64,000 bases of DNA from Legionella saoudiensis (lineage in GTDB: Bacteria; Pseudomonadota; Gammaproteobacteria; Legionellales; Legionellaceae), in contig NZ_LN901322.1 in assembly GCF_001465875.1 (NCBI RefSeq), positions 372,001-436,000 on the forward strand, in the 5' to 3' direction. Shown here piece after piece: positions 46,463 through 55,012 of the stretch. The position numbers were made by a program, and so were the translations under genes. Each line of letters begins with the position of its first letter. The first letter of the stretch is position 1. Under the pieces are notes generated by a model. It was not told the DNA's origin and did no database searches. It saw only the letters and a program-made list of their open reading frames with translations.

Positions 46463-46993
46463 CTAATTCTCAATACCGTATTGGGTATTTAATTAAGAAT
46501 AAGTAATAAAGGTTAAAATGCCTATAGTTCATGTAAAATCAGGGGTATAAGTGCTAAAAATAAATCTTTGACATTTTGCGTATTGAGTATTGACATCAAG
46601 GATAACGATCACGTATAAATGGATCATTATTTAACGCATACGGTAAAAAGAGGGTAAGGGTAGAAACAACCTGGAATCCATCTCAAATGAGATTGGCTTG
46701 AATCTTGGTGCAAAGTCCATTTGAGCTTAGCCTAAATAAAAAGTCGATGTAAAACGCTGCCAGCAAAGTAGGGGAGCCTTTATCGTCGACTTTTCTATTC
46801 GTGCTGGGCCAAATAAATGCTTATTCCCTTATTCAAATAAACAATGATGCTGCTTAATAATATATTAGGTTAATCGCACATAAACGGAAATGAAATGAGA
46901 AAACAAATGAAATAATAAAAAGAACGGTTATGAAGAGCGGCAACTCCTCATAACCTCAAAACATTTAACAACGAACACAGCTAAATGTCCTAA
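46463..46993. other. Candidate origin/control region
   Basis: No gene is seen between parA and rep. GTATTG hexamers occur at 46478, 46580 and 46587 and an inverted copy CAATAC at 46471. A promoter-like TTGACA (46590-46595) and TATAAA (46614-46619) point towards rep. A 9-bp inverted repeat AAAAGTCGA/TCGACTTTT spans 46739-46794, and a near-perfect dyad lies at 46926-46955. Confidence 0.5.
46926..46955 (+). promoter_or_regulatory. Dyad upstream of rep
   Basis: GGTTATGAAGAG and CTCCTCATAACC pair over 12 positions with one mismatch, around a 6-base loop. It may be a copy-control hairpin; no test is possible here. Confidence 0.4.
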
Positions 46994-47089
46994 ATGATGG
47001 AACTGGTAATTCCTTCATTTTTTTGGATCTGTCCGGCATTTATTTTAGCTCTGTTCCCTAAAAAACACAATAGGATAAGGATATTATCT

Positions 47090-48241
47090 ATGGGGAATCT
47101 TTGCTCTATTTTTCACCTAAGATTTAAAAAACTTGTTACGATTATTAAATCATCACGCAAAGCGCAACTTATTGATTACATTCTATTAGGTTGGCAAAGC
47201 AGCACTTATAAGTTAAAAGGCTCTGAGCAAAAATGGTTTATGAAACCTTATACTCAAATTGTAGCTGATACAGGTATTCCTTTAAGTACTCTAGAACGTT
47301 ACATTAAAGAATTAAATGAAGAAGGCTTTATTATACGACGCCAAGCACTCTATAGCAGAACAAAAGAGCAGGGGGAATTTGAAGTTAAAAAAGGAACATA
47401 CATTAGTATCACTGATAAACTGTTAAACTTACTTTCTATTGAAGAACCAGCAAGCAATTTGCCAGAGCAGCCAACATCCAAATGCGAAACAAGCTGTACA
47501 AAATTAACAACAAGTGAGGGGTTCGAACCCCTCAATATGAGGGAATTATATATAAGTGATCTTTATAAAAAATCTTTAAATAATGTTATTTTTAAAAAAA
47601 GAACATTTCTTGTGGATAAAAATCAAAATCAGCGATTAGAACAACAGTTTAACTGCGTGCAAGAGCTACTATTTTCCGAAATAAAAGAAGAAATTCCAGA
47701 GGAAGTGAAAAAAATGGTTTCAGGAACCTTTTTTAATCTAACCTTTGAGCACCAAAAACTCTTTTCGTCTCCGAAGCAATTGGTAGCAGAATATATGTAT
47801 GCCTTGTTAAACGTAGATTTTTATATGCCTAATACGCATTGCTTCAAATATCGCAACAATATTTTGTCAAAACTGGTAAGAACAAATGCTTGGCGAACAC
47901 CAAAGGGGTTTTATAAGCATTTTTATTTAGGCCAAAATTTTGATGATCAACAAAAAATACGTGATAACCATTGGCAAAAGAAAAAAGAGGCAGAAATAAA
48001 GCATGAAAAAGAAAGCCTGTCCTATGAAAATTCACGTTTAGCGCAAGTTGAAGCAGATCTCTTCAAAAAAGCGACCCTAATTAACGAACTAACAGAAGAA
48101 TTATATCGACAATCCGATGAATCACTTATTATACAAATAAGAGAGAAAATTCAAACATTAAGAAAGGAACTTGAGTCATTATGGGCACAACAAGCCACTT
48201 TAGAACGGCAAATAGAATATAAGGAGCAACTTTGTGCCTAA
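47090..48241 (+). CDS. Winged-helix Rep-like protein
   Basis: The 383-residue product has a winged-helix DNA-binding segment (YTQIVADTGIPLSTLERYIKEL, residues about 62-83, then EGFIIRRQALY), and a charged C-terminal coiled coil. The start at 47090 has AAGGA eight bases upstream; the longer frame from 46994 would begin with an odd hydrophobic leader. Position opposite parAB suggests a plasmid replication initiator. That role is inference. Confidence 0.55.
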   Translation: MGNLCSIFHLRFKKLVTIIKSSRKAQLIDYILLGWQSSTYKLKGSEQKWFMKPYTQIVADTGIPLSTLERYIKELNEEGFIIRRQALYSRTKEQGEFEVKKGTYISITDKLLNLLSIEEPASNLPEQPTSKCETSCTKLTTSEGFEPLNMRELYISDLYKKSLNNVIFKKRTFLVDKNQNQRLEQQFNCVQELLFSEIKEEIPEEVKKMVSGTFFNLTFEHQKLFSSPKQLVAEYMYALLNVDFYMPNTHCFKYRNNILSKLVRTNAWRTPKGFYKHFYLGQNFDDQQKIRDNHWQKKKEAEIKHEKESLSYENSRLAQVEADLFKKATLINELTEELYRQSDESLIIQIREKIQTLRKELESLWAQQATLERQIEYKEQLCA

Positions 48242-48691
48242 GCGATAGCTTAAACTATATAAAATAGGAGCTGTTTAAGTATATTAAGCAAGGCATTTTA
48301 ATGGGAAGAACTTTTTATTGCTCATAGTCTGGTGAATATTACATATTATAAAAATAATATAAATCATCACAGCTCTATGTCGCCAAGTCATATTAGCTAT
48401 AATTCTTATTATAACAATAGGTAGATGGCATCTAAAATCGTTAAATCCCATGAATTTATAAGGGCTAATAGCTTTCTTGGCTTTTTTTAGATTAACGCAG
48501 AGTGACAGCTGGTTTTCATCTATTTAATACAGGTATTTAGCCCTAATTTTGTGATGTACAATGAGAAATTGGGCGAGCATTTGCATTTCCAATACTTTTA
48601 AAGGTTTGTTAGAAACAATTGCTTTAAAGGTTGGTCTCTCTCCTTATTTATATTACACTCCTTACCTAAGCTACTGATAACTATTTTAATT
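48242..48691. other. Gene-poor stretch
   Basis: I see no convincing gene, terminator or repeat in these 450 bases between the Rep-like gene and the next ORF. Confidence 0.5.
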
Positions 48692-49423
48692 ATGTCTAAT
48701 TTTTTTATCTATTATGGGGTTAATGCGAGCCACCAGCTATTCATCTGTTGCTATCATGATAATTTTGCCGCAATGTATGCTTTTAAAGCCTTAACGAAAA
48801 GGCAAAAGATATCTACAACTACGAAAATAGGCAATCTTTCTACTAATGAAATTGAAATTGGAAAAACCATAATCAATGAATTAACCACGATTCGAAACAA
48901 AATTGCCACTTCCTACCCGCAGATCACAGAAGTTTATTACAGCGGTGATATCAATCTCGGCTTTGGAGGGCAAGAGCAATACCCGGCATTTCTTATGGAT
49001 GGTAGCTTACAAAAGGTATTCAAAAGCCATCAGTATTTTGCGAAAGTGCCGTTCAATGTATGTCTTGAATCCTATAATGATGAGATTGCCCACAAAGCGG
49101 CAAAAATTCATAAAGAGCACTATGCTAAAACACATAATGAAACCTATGCTGATTGCGCCGTAGTCATTAAAAGTAAACTGAGCGTTCAACCGCTTTATAA
49201 TTCATCGGCTAGCAGGCTATCTCCACAGCCTTCTCCTCCCGCATCTCCCAAAGGTCGAAAAAATAGGGAAATACTCCAGTCTGTTACCCACTTACTGCGT
49301 AAAACACCTCCTTCTTTTCTCACTGTGAATACGCATCCTTTTTATCAACATAAAAAAACGGGAGAAGTGGACATAAATGATGAGGTAACTCGAACTTATT
49401 CACCGGGACAAACTCGAAAATAG
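48692..49423 (+). CDS. Protein of unknown family, effector candidate
   Basis: The 243-residue protein has an N-terminal globular part (YYGVNASHQLFICCYH and others) and a C-terminal half rich in Ser, Pro and Lys (SASRLSPQPSPPASPKGRK). I recognise no domain. The polar, Pro/Ser-rich tail and stand-alone position resemble Legionella effectors. This is inference. Confidence 0.5.
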   Translation: MSNFFIYYGVNASHQLFICCYHDNFAAMYAFKALTKRQKISTTTKIGNLSTNEIEIGKTIINELTTIRNKIATSYPQITEVYYSGDINLGFGGQEQYPAFLMDGSLQKVFKSHQYFAKVPFNVCLESYNDEIAHKAAKIHKEHYAKTHNETYADCAVVIKSKLSVQPLYNSSASRLSPQPSPPASPKGRKNREILQSVTHLLRKTPPSFLTVNTHPFYQHKKTGEVDINDEVTRTYSPGQTRK

Positions 49424-49774
49424 CATCTACTCGATACAGCGTGTATCAAGGTTACAAATACTTGGCTCATTGCCAATCAAAAACTGGTTACAGCGCGCGT
49501 CACTGGTGTCTAAGAAGTTTATAGCCGTGTTAAAACCAAGATATAGCCCTTTGTGAAAAGTTTCTTCAGATAAAACTCCAACGATTGAATAAAAAACACA
49601 TTAGGCGAGCGGATTTAATCTGATATCATTGTGATAATAAATTCAAATACGTGTTCAAAAAAAAGGGGATACATTAGTACAAGAGGGGAGGGGGCTACTC
49701 TTCTAATGGATTATTTTTGAACACCCTGAGAATTTGTCCTATAATTAAATTTTCTGATGCGCATGGAGCTAGTC
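49424..49774. other. Gene-poor stretch
   Basis: No gene is seen. It separates the effector-like gene from the small membrane protein/CsbD pair and may hold their promoter. Confidence 0.45.
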
Positions 49775-49852
49775 ATGAAGTATTTTATTGCCTGGTTATT
49801 AGGTGTTCCGATTAGTGTTCTCATACTTGTATGGTTATTTTCTCATATATGA
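49775..49852 (+). CDS. 25-residue membrane peptide
   Basis: A perfect ribosome site (GGAG, six bases before the ATG) leads a 25-codon ORF that encodes one membrane helix (hydrophobic from residue 3 to 23). It ends 40 bases before csbD and is likely co-transcribed. Tiny membrane peptides like this often accompany stress genes; its role is unknown. Confidence 0.55.
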   Translation: MKYFIAWLLGVPISVLILVWLFSHI

Positions 49853-49892
49853 GCAGGAGTTCTGTCCTCTATTTAATCTAGGAGTAATCATT

Positions 49893-50087
49893 ATGAACAA
49901 AGATATTTTTCAAGGAAAATGGGAAGAGATAAAAGGCAAAATGAAGCAAGCTTGGGGAAAACTCACTGATGATGACTACAAAGAAATTGAAGGGAATCAT
50001 CAGGAGATTTATGGAAAATTACAAAAGCATTATGGCTATACCAAAGAGGAAGTGGATAAAGCATTAAAAGATTTTAATGATAATTAA
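49893..50087 (+). CDS. CsbD-family stress protein
   Basis: The 64-residue protein matches CsbD: MNKDIFQGKWEEIKGKMKQA, then DDDYKEIEGNHQEIYGKLQ, a small helical fold. The start at 49893 has AGGAG upstream, whereas the longer frame from 49803 has no such site. CsbD proteins are stress-induced in many bacteria, with unproven function. Confidence 0.9.
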   Translation: MNKDIFQGKWEEIKGKMKQAWGKLTDDDYKEIEGNHQEIYGKLQKHYGYTKEEVDKALKDFNDN

Positions 50088-50109
50088 TTAAAAATATTTA
50101 ATATAACGA

Positions 50110-50129
50110 GCCGCATCAAAGGATGCGGC
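50110..50129. terminator. Stem-loop after csbD
   Basis: GCCGCATC and GATGCGGC pair perfectly around AAAG, 22 bases after the csbD stop. No T-run follows on the plus strand, so it may be weak. Confidence 0.5.
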
Positions 50130-50400
50130 AAATATAATATAAGCCGAAAACGCTGTTTGCCATGTGTGCTCCAGTATTACCCTTCATTTAATCGACTTTT
50201 TCCCGATAGCCATTATTAGGTCATGAGTTAATTTATTCATAATAATAAGTAGTGTATTATCTGTCACCGAACCAGGCTAGAACTCTTGGCAATATATTGA
50301 CCAACCAAACCAGCTTTTTGATACCATATCAGCCTAAACCAGTAACGATATAGCTCTTATTCTTTTTGCTTAGGGCTTTTATTTAATTATTAAGAACAAA

Positions 50401-51453
50401 ATGAAAGAGAAAACTCAGGAAAAAATACCTCCAGCAAATTTAAAAAGAGCGCTAGAATATGTCGCAAGTCTTTGTCCTTTAGGTTCTTCTAATAAATTGG
50501 CAGACCAGCAAAAAACTAATTTTTGGACCAGAACCGCTACTCAGCTTCGAACAAATAAAACTTATTTTATTCCTTCTCATAGAGCAACGCTGGAAGACCA
50601 AGAGCAGAATGCTATATACGAACCTGATCAAGGCATTTTTGTATATCTAAAAAAAAATTGGCTCTATCGTTACGAAAAAAAGGAAGAGTCTGCTTTACGA
50701 CTGTGTCCTCTAGAACTTACTGATCAAAAAATAACACTAGATGTGTTCAATATAGGGCATGAACAAAAATGGGTTTTATTACTCGCAATGGTCGCCAGAG
50801 AGCTCGGTGGAGGAACCTGTGATTTTAAAGCAGCGCTTACAGTTAAGTATCTCTGGGAACATAGTGAGGGGATCAATCGGATTGAATTTGTTCACGCGTT
50901 AGATTTCCAGCACTGCTATGTTATCGTAAATAGAGAGGGAGTTCTTGCTGATTACAAAACTTGGGGAGAAAACGCGTGGATCATTGATCCCTGGTATGGT
51001 GAAAAGGGGATAATTTATCCGGCATCCAGCTTTTCAGAAACTATAATTAAAATAAGAGCGTTTGATTTCAATCAGCATATGGATTTAAAAGAGCTGGGTT
51101 ATGAACAAGGCGCCTACACACTTTTCCAATCATCCGAAGAGGTATGCCGATGTACTTGTGAAGTTTATCCTCAAAGCCAGCCCTATCCTAAATACCATGG
51201 AAAGCCTTTAGATCATTATTTCAGTGTGGATATATATCCACATCGAGAAGAAGAATCAGAAACCTCTTTTGCTTTGGTTGCCCATTTAAATAATCACAAA
51301 GAAAAGATGGCCAGGAGTTTCAATGAGCTAGAAAAGAAGTCCTATTCTTTGAAAAATTCCAAACATTCTTTATTTGCTTATAAGCCTAATCAGGACAATG
51401 AAGACTTCCTCGTTAGTTGTGACGACAGATTTCTTTCTCTGATACCTAATTAA
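50401..51453 (+). CDS. Putative Cys-His-Asp enzyme, effector candidate
   Basis: The 350-residue protein has a GGGTCDFKAAL segment (C140), then FQHCYVIVN (H171) and AWIIDPWYG (D196). This order and the DPW element match papain/transglutaminase-like folds, used by several secreted toxins (protease, deamidase or acyltransferase). The N-terminal 100 and C-terminal 140 residues are of unknown type. It precedes the ADP-ribosyltransferase-like gene by 97 bases on the same strand, so they may act together. The activity is not established. Confidence 0.55.
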   Translation: MKEKTQEKIPPANLKRALEYVASLCPLGSSNKLADQQKTNFWTRTATQLRTNKTYFIPSHRATLEDQEQNAIYEPDQGIFVYLKKNWLYRYEKKEESALRLCPLELTDQKITLDVFNIGHEQKWVLLLAMVARELGGGTCDFKAALTVKYLWEHSEGINRIEFVHALDFQHCYVIVNREGVLADYKTWGENAWIIDPWYGEKGIIYPASSFSETIIKIRAFDFNQHMDLKELGYEQGAYTLFQSSEEVCRCTCEVYPQSQPYPKYHGKPLDHYFSVDIYPHREEESETSFALVAHLNNHKEKMARSFNELEKKSYSLKNSKHSLFAYKPNQDNEDFLVSCDDRFLSLIPN

Positions 51454-51550
51454 CAAGGTTGTATGTAAATAAGCCATTAATTAATTTGATTGTTAATAAT
51501 ACTATCTTTATGTATAATGTTTGGTCAATTATGTTTGCAAGGACCTATAC

Positions 51551-52948
51551 GTGACCAAAATAAATACATCAGAAATCAAAGTAGAAGCTACTAACGGCTT
51601 TGTATATTCTACCAAAGATAACTTTTACTTCCGAAGTGATGATCGAAAGACGCCTGAAATTTTTGATAAGGGCTTTATTCCCAAAAAATATGAAAAGGAT
51701 TCTAAGTGGTATTTTAACGCCTTATCATCCAGCTCGGAAAAACATAATAATGGGAGATATATTGGGGGTATATACCAGGTCACTGCAGTTGATCCTGAAA
51801 AAGCGGTTTGTGTAACTCGTAATCCCTCGGTTACACCCTTTTTTCCATTTCATTTACTTGTAGGTGAAACAGGATATATTTATATCGTTATGCTTCCCCC
51901 TGAAAGAACAGTAACTTACAAGGGAACTGAAGGAAAAATGCGCTTAAGGGGAAAAAAATTAAAAGATGAAGAGACTGAAAGCATAACACTTGATGTTCAT
52001 TCTTTTCAAATCGAACAAATACTGAATATTCGTAAACATACGAATGGGAAATACCCTAAGGACTCGGCGTGTATCCATTGGGCAAATGAAGCTGCTGCGC
52101 ATAAAATTCCAGTAGAAAATATCGTAGGAGCTTATCCATTTGAACGACGCTCGGTACCTCATGATATTATGCTTCCTTGCTACTTTAAAGTTAAAGGCAA
52201 TTTTATTCCCAATCCAAAATTTTTTGCAATTGAAGCAAAAAATAAAAAGGATATCCACGCTCTGGAACTAATTAAAAATCATTATCGTACCGAAGCGGAA
52301 TTCGCAATTAAATTAATTGCGGATATGGTAGGTAAAACCTTGCCCACACCTAGTTTTATCAGTGGCTTTGGTGGAGAAACACTAACGCTTGAAACAGGAG
52401 CTTGCGAGCAAGAAAGGCTTCGTATTCTGGCCTCAGTGCAAAAAAATGCACCCTTAAGTTCAATCTCCCGAATTATTGATATTATTTTTGAGATAGAACC
52501 ACCTCCTAGTTCAGGAGGACTTAGTGATCAACTGATTGCTCATGTGAAAAAACTGGATTTCAGTCGAGCATCACATGTGAGGCGATTGGAAAAAGAAATG
52601 CTGCTTATGGAGAAAATCCATACTCATGTTACCCACCAGTTAAATGGGCTATATGGGTGGTTCGATAAACAAGCAATCAAAAATTTTCGATATGAAGCAT
52701 TTAAGTTAATTCTAGATCGCAAACAGTTAGCCGGTAAAATAGATGAATTAAAACAGTTATCAAAAGAGCTATTTCACCCAGAAGATTTATGGGCAAAAAT
52801 TACTTGGGAAGTTACTCAGTTTGTTACTCATGGATGGGGTGCTGTTTCGCAAATGGGAAAAACTAGATTCTTTTTGGCAGAAAGTGCTCCTATTGAAGAT
52901 GATTTTAATAAAATGCTTGATCAAAGTAGTATTGATCTCGGATTGTGA
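51551..52948 (+). CDS. Putative ADP-ribosyltransferase of cholera/pertussis-toxin type
   Basis: The N-terminal 200 residues show the mono-ART toxin features in order: FYFRSDDRKTPEIFDKGF (R28, like the NAD-binding Arg in YRxDSRPP), CVTRNPSV, GYIYIVMLPP, and ANEAAAHKIPVENIVGAY, where E180 stands for the catalytic Glu. In pertussis toxin the same IPPENI follows its Glu, with a one-residue difference in spacing. The start is GTG at 51551 with AAGGA seven bases before it. The C-terminal 270 residues are of unknown fold. Activity is a prediction. Confidence 0.7.
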   Translation: MTKINTSEIKVEATNGFVYSTKDNFYFRSDDRKTPEIFDKGFIPKKYEKDSKWYFNALSSSSEKHNNGRYIGGIYQVTAVDPEKAVCVTRNPSVTPFFPFHLLVGETGYIYIVMLPPERTVTYKGTEGKMRLRGKKLKDEETESITLDVHSFQIEQILNIRKHTNGKYPKDSACIHWANEAAAHKIPVENIVGAYPFERRSVPHDIMLPCYFKVKGNFIPNPKFFAIEAKNKKDIHALELIKNHYRTEAEFAIKLIADMVGKTLPTPSFISGFGGETLTLETGACEQERLRILASVQKNAPLSSISRIIDIIFEIEPPPSSGGLSDQLIAHVKKLDFSRASHVRRLEKEMLLMEKIHTHVTHQLNGLYGWFDKQAIKNFRYEAFKLILDRKQLAGKIDELKQLSKELFHPEDLWAKITWEVTQFVTHGWGAVSQMGKTRFFLAESAPIEDDFNKMLDQSSIDLGL

Positions 52949-53265
52949 GGAGCTGGTTTGAATCCAGTATCACCCAAATTAGAATATCTTGAGATACCGA
53001 CTGGCAAAATGTAAATAGTATTCTATAATCAAAACGTTTGGCGCAGCATCAATACCCTTAGATTGTCTAAAGCTTGATCCCTATTGGCTTCCTAAGAGTG
53101 TTGTCGCTGTGCACAAGCACGAGAACCAACCCAATCCCCTCAAATTACCCGCCACGTTTGGACAAAACTGCTTTAAATATAAACCGTTGTTTTTTTTGCA
53201 ACGGAGCGCACTATTTTCTGTTATTGTGAGGCCTACTGCGCTCTTACAATTATCGTGTGTTTACA
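52949..53265. other. Gene-poor stretch
   Basis: I see no convincing gene in these 317 bases. The ART-like gene on the left and the ubiquitin-like gene on the right converge here. Confidence 0.45.
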
Positions 53266-53751
53266 TTATATGCCCAATGCCGTATTTTTTATTTCTTCTA
53301 AATTATCTTCTGCTCCAATGCGTTCATTTTTTTGGATATTTTGAGAAAATTTTAAAAACCTATTACGCATAGAGCTATACTTGATGGTTTCATTAGAGGA
53401 GTCGAGCTCAATATCTAATTTAAGAACATGATGTGGGTGCATATCTGAGAGATCATCTTGTGCACAACTTGACGAAGTTAATTTAGAAAGCTCTTCAACA
53501 ATGTACGCTTCCATCTCGTTTAATATTTCTTCTTTTGAAGTGGGGAGAAGCTTCAAGCAACTAAGCTCACTGATTTGATAATCTTGAATTAACTTATTAT
53601 CTGAAACAGGGATTTTCTTTCCGTCTATTTCTATGTGCCCAAATTGCCCTGTCAATTCGAAAAGTTTGTGCCTTATATCCTGAATAGAGGCTGAGGGCTC
53701 GCTATCCAATAGAATCTTTCTTCCGTTTTCATCAATGAATATAAGTTTCAT
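53266..53751 (-). CDS. Ubiquitin-like domain protein
   Basis: Residues 1-70 follow ubiquitin closely in register: a first beta hairpin (MKLIFIDENGRKILLD), EPS at 18-20 as in ubiquitin, I23 and K29 in the helix, GKKI at 44-47 for ubiquitin's GKQL, DYQI at 57-60 for DYNI, and LKLL at 66-69. There is no Gly-Gly end; 91 residues follow, helical and acidic. AGGA is upstream of the ATG. In this setting it may be a secreted effector that mimics ubiquitin. Confidence 0.7.
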   Translation of the reverse strand: MKLIFIDENGRKILLDSEPSASIQDIRHKLFELTGQFGHIEIDGKKIPVSDNKLIQDYQISELSCLKLLPTSKEEILNEMEAYIVEELSKLTSSSCAQDDLSDMHPHHVLKLDIELDSSNETIKYSSMRNRFLKFSQNIQKNERIGAEDNLEEIKNTALGI

Positions 53752-53920
53752 CAGTTTATCCTGTACAAAATTAAAGAATATTAGAGGACGTAGTTTAGCC
53801 TATCTTTGGCTCGCTACAAAGATAATTTATTGGCTATTTCAATAGGCTTTGTTTCATGAAAATTTGAAAAATGCGCGATTTAAAATAGGGAAATTTTTAT
53901 CAAAAAATGGGGCTTTTTAT

Positions 53921-54002
53921 TTGATTAAATGGTATTTTTTTCTTGATTTAATCAATGATCCAACTAACAAAATATTTCATTTAGTTTGGATCATTGTTTT
54001 TT
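53921..54002 (+). repeat. Overlapping dyads with a T-run
   Basis: TTGATTAAAT (53921-53930) and ATTTAATCAA (53946-53955) are a perfect inverted repeat. It overlaps a second one, AATGATCCAACTAA (53954-53967) with TTAGTTTGGATCATT (53981-53995), which is followed by GTTTTTT. The second could be a terminator on the plus strand, though no plus-strand gene precedes it closely. Confidence 0.45.
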
Positions 54003-54272
54003 GGGGATGAGCCGCTAAGACTTGAATGTTTATTACGATTTTGTTTTCTCTACACCTACCCACATTATCTATCCAACTCGTAATAGGCTTTTAAGTGGAT
54101 ACAGTAATCTATAATATGATCCAATGGTAGTAAGAAAATAACTTAATTGGGTAATCATAATCCTAGGTGAAATCTGTAAAGAAGCTAGATAAGAATATTG
54201 AATTTAGAGTATTGCTTTCCTATCAAAAGCATCTAAGTAATTTTTGGACTTAGTTAATCAAGGAGCAAAATT

Positions 54273-54734
54273 ATGGATATTTATACCTATTTGCATAAAG
54301 ATCATTTGAAAGTATCTAAACTTTTTACTCAGATTATTGACTCTCCAGATCAAAAGGAAAGAGAGCGTTTATTTATGGAAGTAAAGAAAGAGCTCGAGTT
54401 GCATGCCGATCCTGAGCGCGATACTTTTTATAAAGCCTTGGAAAAGAGGGCTAAAGGGAAAGAAGATGCTGAACATGGTGAAGATGAGCATAAAGAAATA
54501 AAAAAAGCATTGAAAGCTGTTGATAAATCCAGTACTGAAAGCGAATGGCTTATTAATATAGGAAAACTTATGCACATAGTAGAACATCATGTTGATGATG
54601 AGGAAACAACCATGTTTGAGGATGGAAGAAAAATTATTTCTGATAATAAAGCAGAAGCATTAGTTGAAGAAATGGAATCATTAAAGGATAAATTACGTTC
54701 TTCAAAAAAATTTATTGAGCTTTATGGAAATTAA
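54273..54734 (+). CDS. Hemerythrin-like protein
   Basis: The 153-residue protein is a paralogue of the one at 36261-36698: MDIYTYLHKDHLKVSKLF, HADPERDTFY, HGEDEHKEI and HHVDDEETTMF carry the iron-ligand His and Glu residues. AAGGAG precedes the ATG. It is likely an O2/NO/iron-binding stress protein. It stands alone, unlike the paralogue that follows a dehydrogenase. Confidence 0.9.
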   Translation: MDIYTYLHKDHLKVSKLFTQIIDSPDQKERERLFMEVKKELELHADPERDTFYKALEKRAKGKEDAEHGEDEHKEIKKALKAVDKSSTESEWLINIGKLMHIVEHHVDDEETTMFEDGRKIISDNKAEALVEEMESLKDKLRSSKKFIELYGN

Positions 54735-54812
54735 TAACTTCGGCATTTCAAAACGCAAATGATAGAGCGATTCAAGTAGTGAATACTACGTGTCTAAGCG
54801 AAAACATTATAG

Positions 54813-54848
54813 AATCTGCTACCAGTTTGTATAAAATGGTAGCAGATT
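54813..54848. terminator. Stem-loop between convergent genes
   Basis: AATCTGCTACCA and TGGTAGCAGATT pair perfectly over 12 bp with a 12-base loop. It lies between the ends of the hemerythrin gene and the GNAT-like gene, and could stop both. Confidence 0.6.
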
Positions 54849-55012
54849 AGCTATTAGTAGATGGTATTTTTTAAAATTAGATACACACCAAAACAATAGC
54901 GATTCCGAGCGAAAATTTACTTTGGGGCAGGGCGTTATTTTGGAGTTTTCCTACGCCATCTGATTAGTGATAAAGCCGATTTTTAAGCGGACTGCGCTTA
55001 TTTTTTGATGAA

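Noticed and set aside
46994-47089. N-terminal extension of the Rep-like protein
   Set aside because: The extension is hydrophobic and unlike the rest, whereas AAGGA supports the ATG at 47090.
48376-48490. Two short plus-strand ORFs in the gap after the Rep-like gene
   Set aside because: Under 25 codons, without ribosome sites.
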